In this document: one piece after another, positions 17,244 to 24,577 of the stretch
Layout of the letters: every line of letters begins with the position of its first letter
How positions within the stretch are numbered: position 1 is the first letter of the stretch
Assembly: GCA_964442675.1 (NCBI GenBank)
Contig: CAYUAE010000007.1
Span: forward strand, 1-28,861
Direction of reading: 5' to 3'
DNA: 28,861 nt
DNA from: Methylomarinum sp964442675
Lineage (GTDB): Bacteria > Pseudomonadota > Gammaproteobacteria > Methylococcales > Methylomonadaceae
Made by a program: the position numbers and the translations under genes
The notes under the pieces: model-generated
Database searches by the model: none
Told to the model about the DNA's origin: nothing
What the model saw: the letters and a program-made list of their open reading frames with translations, nothing else

Positions 17244-17261
17244 GTCCTGTATAACGTTAAT

Positions 17262-18011
17262 TTAATGATTGATTGCTTTACGCGCTTGCTGCGCCTGTTT
17301 ACTGGCTGGGAAACGTGTTAATAACTGGTTACGATATTTCTCAGCCATAGCCTGATTTCCCAATGCCCGTTCCGTTTGCCAGCCTACCCAAAGTGTTTCC
17401 GGGGTATGCTCAGCCACAGCCAGATAACGTTGTAAAAAGGCCCGTGCTGACATATAACGTCTATTCTGATAACTAATTTTTTGCATTTGTTGCAATGCTG
17501 GTGCATAGCCCGGCTGGTACTGCAACGCATGCCGAAAGGCCTGCTCAGCCAAATCGGTTTGTCCCTGTTTCAGATAGCATAGGCCAATATTGGTCTGTGC
17601 ATACCATTTCCGGTTATTTAACGGATTATCAAGCGCTTCTTGCAATAACTTGAAGCCCTCATCAAAACGTCCCGCCTCGCATAAAAACCGACCATAATTA
17701 TTTTTACTGCTATAGGACTGCGGATTTAATTCGATGGCGCGGCGGTAATGATAATCTGCATCCTCACGTTGACCGAGCCGTTCACTCAATACGGCTAAGG
17801 CATCCTGGACTTCGGCATTCTGACTGTCGTAACGTTCGGCAGTCAACAGCTTTTCTTGCGCCTCGGTCAACATGCCCATTTCCAGGTAACGCACACCGAG
17901 CTGCAGCTGCACTTGCGCTTGCTCATCAGGGCTGGCTTCGCGGCCCAAGGGGTTCTCGGCCATACACCCTGACAGCATCAAGGCCAGAAAAAAAACGCCT
18001 GTTTTATACAT
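17262..18011 (-). CDS. pilF: PilF/PilW, TPR lipoprotein for type IV pilus secretin assembly
   Basis: The protein is 249 residues from the chosen ATG. The signal MYKTGVFFLALMLSGC has its lipobox cysteine at C16. Five to six tetratricopeptide repeats follow (for example AIELNPQSYSSKNNYGRFLCE and QTNIGLCYLKQGQTDLAEQA). PilF/PilW in the outer membrane helps PilQ multimerise and supports pilus biogenesis. Two ATGs lie two codons apart; GGAGAG is only 1 base before the first (18017) and 7 before the second (18011), so the second is preferred. The start region lies inside the left copy of a 55-bp duplication next to the assembly gap. The coding part itself is intact. Position between rlmN and hisS is conserved. 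Confidence 0.9.
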   Translation of the reverse strand: MYKTGVFFLALMLSGCMAENPLGREASPDEQAQVQLQLGVRYLEMGMLTEAQEKLLTAERYDSQNAEVQDALAVLSERLGQREDADYHYRRAIELNPQSYSSKNNYGRFLCEAGRFDEGFKLLQEALDNPLNNRKWYAQTNIGLCYLKQGQTDLAEQAFRHALQYQPGYAPALQQMQKISYQNRRYMSARAFLQRYLAVAEHTPETLWVGWQTERALGNQAMAEKYRNQLLTRFPASKQAQQARKAINH

Positions 18012-18029
18012 GCACATTCTCTCCTGCCA
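17975..18029. repeat. Left copy of a 55-bp exact duplication flanking the N gap
   Basis: Bases 17975-18029 are identical to 18130-18184 and abut the run of Ns. The segment holds the pilF ribosome site and first codons. An exact overlap of 55 bases at both gap edges is what unmerged contig ends from a de Bruijn assembly look like, so this is probably one sequence shown twice. Confidence 0.95.
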
Positions 18030-18129
18030 NNNNNNNNNNNNNNNNNNNNNNNNNNNNNNNNNNNNNNNNNNNNNNNNNNNNNNNNNNNNNNNNNNNNNNN
18101 NNNNNNNNNNNNNNNNNNNNNNNNNNNNN
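18030..18129. other. Assembly gap (100 N)
   Basis: There are exactly 100 unknown bases, a conventional placeholder length. Since the flanks overlap by 55 identical bases, the real gap is probably zero. The sequence most likely continues directly from 18029 to 18185, leaving about 77 bases between the rlmN stop and the pilF start. Confidence 0.97.
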
Positions 18130-18184
18130 GCATCAAGGCCAGAAAAAAAACGCCTGTTTTATACATGCACATTCTCTCCTGCCA
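18130..18184. repeat. Right copy of the 55-bp duplication flanking the N gap
   Basis: This is identical to 17975-18029. It carries a second copy of the pilF ribosome site and the first 12 codons, which run into Ns and should not be annotated as a separate gene. Confidence 0.95.
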
Positions 18185-18243
18185 TTTCACCCAGCTTTGT
18201 CTTTACAATGGTATACATCACGTCAGAAACTATCATACTATTT

Positions 18244-19374
18244 TCACGTCTGGCGCCCATGACTTGCCTTAACGTGTGACAAGGCTGGGTAAAGCTTGAG
18301 ATGACGACGACTTTTATCTTTGACCTGACCGACCAGCTGACCACAGGCCGCATCAATATCATCACCCCGGGTTTTTCGTATGGTGGTAACAATACCCGCA
18401 TTGTGTAAAACATCACGAAACTTCAGAATGACAGGACCTGTGGAGCACCGGTAATCTGACCCGGGGAAAGGGTTGAATGGAATCAAATTGATTTTGGCCG
18501 GCACATGACGCAATAATTTTATCAATGCTTTCGCATCAGCTATCGAATCATTGATACCCGCCAGCATGACATATTCAAAGGTAATATGTTTACGTGGCCC
18601 GGTTTTCGCATAATCACGACAGGCTGCCATCAACTCTGACAAAGGGTATTTCTGATTGATAGGCACCAGCTCATCCCGCAGTGCATCCGTCGGCGCATGT
18701 AATGATACCGCCATACTGACATCACAGACCTGGCTCAAACGCTGCATGGCCGGAACAATGCCGGATGTACTGACTGTCACCCGTCGTTTGGACAGACCGT
18801 AGCAAAAATCATCCATCATCAGATTCATCGCCGCTACCACATTGTCAAAATTCAGCAGCGGTTCGCCCATGCCCATCATCACGACATTGGTGATACGCTG
18901 GGCATCGCCCAATCTGTTTTGAGCGCTATATAATTGACCGATAATTTCAGAAACTTTCAGATTTCGATTGAAGCCTTGGCGTGCGGTCGAGCAAAAAGTA
19001 CAGGCCAGTGCGCAGCCGACTTGCGAAGACACGCATAACGTACCGCGATTTTGTTCCGGGATGAACACCGTTTCCACCCGGTTGCCGCAACTCATCTGTA
19101 TCACCCATTTGCGGGTGCCATCAGAGGCTATTTTCTCCAGCAAAATCTCAGGCGCCTGAATAATGCAATTCTGCTTCAGCCAGACGCGCAAAGACTTACT
19201 CAGGTTGGTCATTTGATCAAAATCATCAACGCCTTCCTGATAAATCCATTTCAGCAACTGCGTTGCTCGAAACGGCTTTTCACCCATTTCGACAAAGAAG
19301 GCCTTCAAGCCTTCCCGGTCGAAATCGAGCAGATTGGTTTTTTCAGACTTAACGAGTTCGCTCACAAATTTCAT
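18244..19374 (-). CDS. rlmN: RlmN, dual-specificity 23S rRNA/tRNA adenine-C2 methyltransferase
   Basis: The protein is 376 residues from the ATG at 19374 (MKFVSELVKSEKTNLLDF). It is a radical SAM enzyme that methylates A2503 of 23S rRNA and A37 of some tRNAs. The 4Fe-4S motif is C121xxxC125xxC128 (CALACTFC). The two catalytic cysteines are C114 (TLCVSSQVG) and C344 (DIDAACGQL), so it is the housekeeping enzyme with a full residue set. The frame stays open 32 codons further upstream, but that part lies wholly within ndk and is basic and unlike the family, so the internal start is used. It still overlaps the ndk end by 26 bases. Confidence 0.95.
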   Translation of the reverse strand: MKFVSELVKSEKTNLLDFDREGLKAFFVEMGEKPFRATQLLKWIYQEGVDDFDQMTNLSKSLRVWLKQNCIIQAPEILLEKIASDGTRKWVIQMSCGNRVETVFIPEQNRGTLCVSSQVGCALACTFCSTARQGFNRNLKVSEIIGQLYSAQNRLGDAQRITNVVMMGMGEPLLNFDNVVAAMNLMMDDFCYGLSKRRVTVSTSGIVPAMQRLSQVCDVSMAVSLHAPTDALRDELVPINQKYPLSELMAACRDYAKTGPRKHITFEYVMLAGINDSIADAKALIKLLRHVPAKINLIPFNPFPGSDYRCSTGPVILKFRDVLHNAGIVTTIRKTRGDDIDAACGQLVGQVKDKSRRHLKLYPALSHVKASHGRQT

Positions 19375-19780
19375 CTTCTGAAAAGAAGAATGCAATTTCT
19401 TCTTTTGCGGTTTCCGGCGCATCTGAACCATGCACCGCATTTTCATCGATACTTTCGGCAAAATCTGCACGAATCGTACCTGGTGCCGCTTCCTGAGGAT
19501 TGGTCGCCCCCATCAGCTCGCGATTTTTCAATACCGCATTTTCACCTTCCAGCACCTGCACAACAACCGGGCCAGAAATCATAAACGCGACCAGATCATT
19601 AAAGAAAGGACGCTCTTTATGTACAGCATAAAAACCTTCTGCCTGTTCTTTGGTTAAATGCAGCATTTTCATAGCGACAATACGTAAACCGTTTTTTTCA
19701 AAACGGGAAATGATTTCACCAATCACATTTTTTGCCACAGCATCGGGTTTAATAATTGAAAACGTACGTTCAATTGCCAT
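19349..19780 (-). CDS. ndk: Nucleoside diphosphate kinase
   Basis: The 143-residue enzyme balances nucleoside triphosphates by phosphotransfer from ATP through H117 in the NAVHGSDAPE motif. The N-terminus AIERTFSIIKPDAV is typical. The ATG at 19780 has GGAG 10 bases upstream; a TTG three codons earlier lies too close to that site. TATATT about 25 bases further upstream could be a -10 element. The gene follows the secF-side palindrome and leads into rlmN, with overlapping ends. Confidence 0.96.
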   Translation of the reverse strand: MAIERTFSIIKPDAVAKNVIGEIISRFEKNGLRIVAMKMLHLTKEQAEGFYAVHKERPFFNDLVAFMISGPVVVQVLEGENAVLKNRELMGATNPQEAAPGTIRADFAESIDENAVHGSDAPETAKEEIAFFFSEDEICERTR

Positions 19781-19833
19781 TTTTTTCAAACTCCACTAAA
19801 TATAAAATAAAAAAATATCTGTTTACGAAATCT

Positions 19834-19869
19834 GCAGGATGGGTAGAGCATCAGCGAAACCCATCCTGC
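19834..19869. repeat. 36-bp palindrome with 11-bp perfect arms, between secF and ndk
   Basis: GCAGGATGGGT (19834-19844) pairs exactly with ACCCATCCTGC (19859-19869) around a 14-base loop that begins AGAGC and ends GCGAA. It starts 12 bases after the secF stop. On the minus strand no T-run follows directly (AGATTTCGTAAAC), though a T-stretch lies about 18 bases on. I recall a widespread proteobacterial dispersed repeat of the form GATGGGTTTCGC...GCTCTACCCATC that fits this closely. It may act as a transcript end for secDF. Confidence 0.7.
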
Positions 19870-19881
19870 TATTATAAAGTG

Positions 19882-20808
19882 CTACGGCATTCCATCTAAA
19901 TCCAGCCCTTCTTTCTCTGGAATCATCAAATCTTCCTTGCTGACACCCAGACCTAAAACAACCGGGCTGGCGACATAAATAGATGAGTAGGTTCCGATAC
20001 CGACACCAACCAGCAAGGCAATCGCAAAGTTTTGGATAATTTCACCGCCTAAACTGGCCAGCGCGACTAAAACCAGAGCTGTCGTTATCGATGTCATCAA
20101 GGTACGACTCAAGGTCTGGTTCAGCGATACATTCATGATGAATTCTGAAGAGCCTTTGCGCATTTTACGAAAATTCTCTCGAATCCGGTCATAAACGACG
20201 ATGGTATCGTTCAAAGAATAACCGATAACCGCCAGAATAGCCGCCAACACAGTCAGGTCAAACTCGAGTGCAAACACCGAGAAAAACCCTAAGGTAATGA
20301 TGACATCATGCACCAACGCGGCAACAGAACCCAACGCGAATTTATATTCAAAGCGCCAGGCGACATACAACAAAATACCAAAGATGGAATACAACAAGGC
20401 CAAACCACCATCTTCGGCCAGCTCATCGCCCACTTGTGGGCCGACAAATTCAACCCGACGCAACTCCGCTTTCTGGGTACTCGCCTGATTGATGGCCTTG
20501 AGAACCTGGTTACTTAATTCCGCATTGCTGACTTCCGCATCCGGTTTCAACCGAATCAAAACATCTTTGGAACTACCAAAATGCAACACCGCCGCATCGG
20601 CAAACCCGGCGTCCGCCAAGGCCTTACGAATGGCAGTCAAATCCGCCGGTTGCTTGTAGCCCACTTCGACCAGGGTGCCGCCGGTAAAATCAATCCCCAG
20701 TTTCAGACCATTCATGGCCAGTGACGCAATCGAAATCAACAGCAATAATCCCGAAAAGATCATCGCCAGTTTACGCTTGCCTAAAAAATCAATCTCTTGT
20801 TTATTCAT
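19882..20808 (-). CDS. secF: SecF, protein translocase accessory subunit
   Basis: The 308-residue inner-membrane protein has a first membrane segment at about residues 13-30. The SecF/SecD signature LGIDFTGGTLVEVGY and a small periplasmic domain follow. Five more membrane segments come next, including VIGYSLNDTIVVYDRIREN, the conserved region implicated in proton use. With SecD it forms the RND-like complex that uses the proton gradient to assist late steps of export through SecYEG. Its start is 23 bases after the secD stop, in the standard order. Confidence 0.96.
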   Translation of the reverse strand: MNKQEIDFLGKRKLAMIFSGLLLLISIASLAMNGLKLGIDFTGGTLVEVGYKQPADLTAIRKALADAGFADAAVLHFGSSKDVLIRLKPDAEVSNAELSNQVLKAINQASTQKAELRRVEFVGPQVGDELAEDGGLALLYSIFGILLYVAWRFEYKFALGSVAALVHDVIITLGFFSVFALEFDLTVLAAILAVIGYSLNDTIVVYDRIRENFRKMRKGSSEFIMNVSLNQTLSRTLMTSITTALVLVALASLGGEIIQNFAIALLVGVGIGTYSSIYVASPVVLGLGVSKEDLMIPEKEGLDLDGMP

Positions 20809-20831
20809 GGTAATCTTCTTTTCCCGGGCTT

Positions 20832-22676
20832 TTAGATAGACAGTTTTTCGATGCGTCGTCCGCCATAAATCCAGTTAATCAGCATCCGCGTCCCCAGGAT
20901 TGCCGTAAACATCGAGGTTAAAATCCCCAGCGACAAGGTGACGGCAAAGCCTTTAATCGGGCCGGTACCGAATCCGAACAACACTAAAGCCACCAGCAAG
21001 GTCGTAATATTGGCATCGAGAATAGTGGTAAAGGCTTTTTCATAACCAATATAAATACTCGGCTGCGGACTGTTTCCGAGTTTCATTTCTTCTTTAATCC
21101 GCTCAAAAATAAGCACATTGGCATCCACCGCCATCCCCACTGTCAATACGATCCCGGCGATACCTGGCAATGTCAGGGTGGCTTGCAACAGGGATAACAA
21201 AGCGACAATCAGAACCAGATTAAATGCTAACGCTGCATTTGCCACCAGGCCGAACACCTTGTAGTAAACCGCCATAAAAACCAGCACCAGTAAAAAGCCG
21301 ACGACGACCGACATCATACCTTTGTTGATATTATCCTGTCCCAGGCTTGGCCCGACAGTGCGTTCTTCAATAATATCGACGGGTGCCGCCAGTGCTCCAG
21401 CTCTCAATAATAAGGCGAGATTACGGGCTTCCTGCGGACTATCGAGCCCTGTGGTTTGAAAACGTTTGCTGAACGCATCACGAATCGTCGCGACACTGAT
21501 CACTTTTTCGACTTTTTCTTTACGGCGAACTTTTTTGCCGTCAACAACACGAGTTTTGCTCTTATATTCGATAAACACGACGGCCATCGGTTTGCCGATA
21601 TGATCCCGGGTAAATTTCCCCATTTTTTTGGCGCCGACGCCGTTCAGCGTGATAAACACCGCTGCAGAGCCATTCTGGTCGAGGCCGGAGGAGGCATCGA
21701 CGATCTGGTCACCGGTTACGATAACACGGCGTTTGAGTAAAATCGGGTTACCGTTTTTCTCATAATACAATTTACTGCCCACCGGCACCCGTCCGGCCAA
21801 CGCCTGCTGGACATCATGCTCGGTATCGACCAGCCGATATTCCAGCGTTGCCGTGGTACCTAAAATTTCCTTGGCCCGCGTGGTGTCTTGTACGCCGGGC
21901 AACTGTACCACAATTCGATTGTCGCCCTGTTGCTGAATCACAGGTTCAGCCACGCCGATTTCATTCACCCGGTTGCGCAAGGTTGTCATATTCTGATCCA
22001 GCGCAAATTTTTTGATTTCTTTTTGTTCCTGTTCAGAAATTCTGGCCAATACAGTCACATCATCGGCTTCATCAATAACCAGATTACGAAACTCCTTATC
22101 TAAAACTGCCAAAGCCTTGTCTTTGTCTTGCGCATTTTTCAGAACGACTTTTATCACACCGTTTTCGCGAACCACTGAACGATAACGTACTTTTGCCGCT
22201 CTCAACGCCGAGCGGATATCGCTGTAATAGCGCTCTTCCGCCTGCCTTATCGCCGCATCCATATCCACTTCCAGCAAGAAGTGAACACCGCCGCGTAAAT
22301 CCAGACCCAAATACATCGGCTTGGCGCCAATCGCACGTAACCATTCTGGTGTAGAAGGTGCCAGGTTCAAGGCGACAGTGATGTTATCTGTCACTTTTTC
22401 ACGCAGTAAGTCGGCGGCCTGCAATTGTTTTTCGGTGTCATCGAAACGCACCAGAATACGGCCACTTTCAAACTCAATGGCTTTCGGGGTTAAACCGGCT
22501 TGTTGCAAAATCGCCTTGATTTCATCCGCCTTCGCTTGTGTCAGTGCGGTTGATGTGGTCGACGATAATTGAACGGCAGGATCATTACCATAAAGATTCG
22601 GTAATGCGTATAAAATTCCGACCACAAGCACGATCAGAATTAAAATATTTTTCCATAGGGGGAAATGGTTTTGCAT
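20832..22676 (-). CDS. secD: SecD, protein translocase accessory subunit
   Basis: The 614-residue protein has an N-terminal membrane segment (residues 9-27), a large periplasmic P1 region, and LGLDLRGGVHFLLEVD. After QLPGVQDTTRAKEILG and the P4 domain come five membrane helices, from about residue 455, containing GIVLTVGMAVDANVLIFERIKEE. Full length for the family. The upstream gap to yajC is 172 bases, long for this operon, and contains a possible leader hairpin. Confidence 0.97.
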   Translation of the reverse strand: MQNHFPLWKNILILIVLVVGILYALPNLYGNDPAVQLSSTTSTALTQAKADEIKAILQQAGLTPKAIEFESGRILVRFDDTEKQLQAADLLREKVTDNITVALNLAPSTPEWLRAIGAKPMYLGLDLRGGVHFLLEVDMDAAIRQAEERYYSDIRSALRAAKVRYRSVVRENGVIKVVLKNAQDKDKALAVLDKEFRNLVIDEADDVTVLARISEQEQKEIKKFALDQNMTTLRNRVNEIGVAEPVIQQQGDNRIVVQLPGVQDTTRAKEILGTTATLEYRLVDTEHDVQQALAGRVPVGSKLYYEKNGNPILLKRRVIVTGDQIVDASSGLDQNGSAAVFITLNGVGAKKMGKFTRDHIGKPMAVVFIEYKSKTRVVDGKKVRRKEKVEKVISVATIRDAFSKRFQTTGLDSPQEARNLALLLRAGALAAPVDIIEERTVGPSLGQDNINKGMMSVVVGFLLVLVFMAVYYKVFGLVANAALAFNLVLIVALLSLLQATLTLPGIAGIVLTVGMAVDANVLIFERIKEEMKLGNSPQPSIYIGYEKAFTTILDANITTLLVALVLFGFGTGPIKGFAVTLSLGILTSMFTAILGTRMLINWIYGGRRIEKLSI

Positions 22677-22742
22677 TGTTATTCCATCAAACGATGTAGA
22701 TTATTTGGTGTCGGTACCTGTACTTATCCTTACCCCGATAAC

Positions 22743-22784
22743 GCACCGGGGCGTGGTTTTCCATGACCTTGCCCCATTCGGTGC
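22743..22784 (-). promoter_or_regulatory. Possible structured leader between yajC and secD
   Basis: GCACCG (22743-22748) pairs with CGGTGC (22779-22784). GGG next to it pairs with part of CCCC after a 3-base bulge, and an inner CGTGG-TTTT-CCATG hairpin (with one G-T pair on the plus strand) sits at the top. It lies 67 bases upstream of the secD start. It could be a secDF regulatory leader, an mRNA processing site or a repeat remnant; found by eye only. Confidence 0.3.
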
Positions 22785-22848
22785 ACTATTCGGGTTAAAC
22801 AACGAACCTTGTCCAACATCCTTTATCATGGATGCTGTACACGTTCTG

Positions 22849-23196
22849 TTATGCTTTGTTTTTCTTTTTCAGGGTTTTGTAGGTTCCTTTAGGCATCATG
22901 CTGGCAATAGCATGTCGCTGAATCGTCAAATGCGCATTGTCATCCACTTCCAGCCGCACAAAGTTCTCATCCAGATCAACGACTTTGCCGACAATCCCGC
23001 CACTGGTCGCGACTTCATGGCCTTTGCTCAAAGCCGCCAGCATTTCTTTTTGCTCTTTATTACGCTTGGATTGTGGGCGAATGAACAAAAAATAGAAAAA
23101 TATCAAAATCCCCAGCGGGAACAACATGGCTTCAAAACCCGGTTGTTGTGCTGCAGGGGCTGCGGCTGCGGCCGCATCGGAAATCAAGAAACTCAT
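22849..23196 (-). CDS. yajC: YajC, small SecDF-associated membrane protein
   Basis: The 115-residue protein has an alanine-rich start (DAAAAAAPAAQQPG), one membrane segment at about residues 24-39, then IRPQSKRNKEQKEML, the family signature. A small C-terminal domain follows (GGIVGKVVDLDENFVRLEV). YajC binds SecDF in the inner membrane; its precise job is unclear. It lies between tgt and secD, the usual order. Confidence 0.95.
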   Translation of the reverse strand: MSFLISDAAAAAAPAAQQPGFEAMLFPLGILIFFYFLFIRPQSKRNKEQKEMLAALSKGHEVATSGGIVGKVVDLDENFVRLEVDDNAHLTIQRHAIASMMPKGTYKTLKKKNKA

Positions 23197-23257
23197 GGTT
23201 ATCCTCTCGTATTATGTTAGGTTGACTGCCACAAAAGGCGACAGAAAAACCGGACTA

Positions 23258-24373
23258 TTATGCCACAACCGGTGCTGTTTTGCCTCGTTGCTGATAAAAA
23301 TCGCCAATAAACTGCTCAAATGTCTGTTCAGCAATGGCATCTCTCATGTCTTGCATCAATGTCAGATAGTAGTAAAGATTATGAATGGTGTTTAACCGTG
23401 CACCCAGCATCTCCCGACACTTATCGAGATGACGTAAATAACTGCGCGAATAATTGCGGCAGGTATAACACTGACAGCCTTCATCCAGCGGCCGGGTATC
23501 GAACTGATACTGACTGTTACGAATTTTGATCACGCCTTGCCGGGTAAACAGGTGCCCGTTCCGCGCATTTCGGGTTGGCATCACACAATCGAACATATCG
23601 ATACCGCGCCTGACCCCTTCCACCAGGTCTTCCGGCGTTCCCACGCCCATCAGATAACGCGGCTTATCCACCGGCAGACGTATTTTCAAACCATCCAGCG
23701 TAGCCAGCATTTCCGGTTTCGGCTCACCAACAGAAAGTCCGCCAATGGCATAGCCATCAAAACCAATATCGGTCAACCCTGCAATCGACTCCTCGCGCAG
23801 ATGCTCATACATGCCACCCTGCACAATACCGAACAACGCCGAAGGATTGTCGCCATGCGCTTTTTTACTGCGCTCGGCCCAGCGTAATGACAGCCGCATC
23901 GAATCGGCGGCCTGTTTCTCGGTTGCAGGATACGGCGTACATTCATCGAAAATCATCACGATATCGGCACCTAAATCACGCTGAACCTGCATCGACTCTT
24001 CTGGCCCCATGAAGATTTTGCTGCCATTGACCGGCGACTGAAACGTCACCCCTTGCTCACTGATTTTTCGTAAAGCCCCCAGACTGAACACCTGAAAGCC
24101 GCCCGAGTCGGTCAAAATCGGCTTCTGCCACTGCATAAAATCATGCAGTCCGCCATGCGCTTTCATCACATCCATGCCTGGCCGCAACATCAAATGGAAG
24201 GTATTGCCTAAAATAATCTGCGCGCCCATGCCCTCCAGCTCGTCAGGCGTCATCGCCTTGACCGTGCCGTAGGTGCCGACCGGCATAAAGACCGGCGTTT
24301 CGATCACACCGCGCGCGAATGTCAAACGCGCTCGACGCGCATCACCATCCTGGTTTAATAATTCAAATTGCAT
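23258..24373 (-). CDS. tgt: tRNA-guanine transglycosylase (queuine tRNA-ribosyltransferase)
   Basis: The 371-residue enzyme swaps G34 for the queuosine precursor preQ1 in tRNAs with GUN anticodons. Seen: LTDSGGFQVFSL (substrate-pocket aspartate), the catalytic aspartate D262 in DMFDCVMPTRNARNG, and the zinc site CxCxxC (CQCYTC) with a downstream histidine in NTIHNLYYY. The TIM-barrel length is normal. queA, often just upstream, is not here; instead a 204-base spacer with a palindrome separates it from rmuC. Confidence 0.97.
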   Translation of the reverse strand: MQFELLNQDGDARRARLTFARGVIETPVFMPVGTYGTVKAMTPDELEGMGAQIILGNTFHLMLRPGMDVMKAHGGLHDFMQWQKPILTDSGGFQVFSLGALRKISEQGVTFQSPVNGSKIFMGPEESMQVQRDLGADIVMIFDECTPYPATEKQAADSMRLSLRWAERSKKAHGDNPSALFGIVQGGMYEHLREESIAGLTDIGFDGYAIGGLSVGEPKPEMLATLDGLKIRLPVDKPRYLMGVGTPEDLVEGVRRGIDMFDCVMPTRNARNGHLFTRQGVIKIRNSQYQFDTRPLDEGCQCYTCRNYSRSYLRHLDKCREMLGARLNTIHNLYYYLTLMQDMRDAIAEQTFEQFIGDFYQQRGKTAPVVA

Positions 24374-24447
24374 CGTTTCAAATAATTTTCGTATCTATTC
24401 AGGCAAAATAATTTAATAAAAACACGTTAAATATGAACCCTAAAAAC

Positions 24448-24523
24448 ATCCGTGTTTATTTGTGTTTATCTGTGGTTAAAATCAGGATCAAGCAACCACA
24501 GATGAACGCAGACAAACACAGAT
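24448..24523. repeat. 76-bp imperfect palindrome with 30-bp arms between tgt and rmuC
   Basis: Arms 24448-24477 and 24494-24523 are complementary at 25 of 30 positions around a 16-base loop. The innermost part, ATCTGTGGTT / AACCACAGAT, is perfect over 10 bp. Each arm repeats a short TGTGTTTAT-like unit internally. I recall the motif ATCTGTGTTCATCTGTGGTT as dispersed in many unrelated bacterial genomes. It is the only notable content of the 24374-24577 spacer; no T-run makes it a clear terminator. Confidence 0.7.
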
Positions 24524-24577
24524 TAAAATATGAATTAAGCGCTAAATCGATAGTTACCAATTCTTAAGAAATCACAT

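Noticed and set aside
18130..18190. A second start of pilF (a partial duplicate gene) right of the gap
   Set aside because: It is the duplicated 55-bp contig end; the frame runs into Ns and is best explained by the assembly artefact.
19375..19470. An rlmN start 32 codons further upstream
   Set aside because: The extra part is wholly inside ndk, is basic and unlike RlmN, and the ATG at 19374 gives the expected N-terminus.
19051..19584. 177-codon plus-strand frame antisense to rlmN/ndk
   Set aside because: It spans two conserved genes on the opposite strand and its translation resembles no protein; a coding shadow.
22705..23220. 171-codon plus-strand frame over yajC and the secD spacer
   Set aside because: Most of it is antisense to yajC; there is no ribosome site or recognisable domain.
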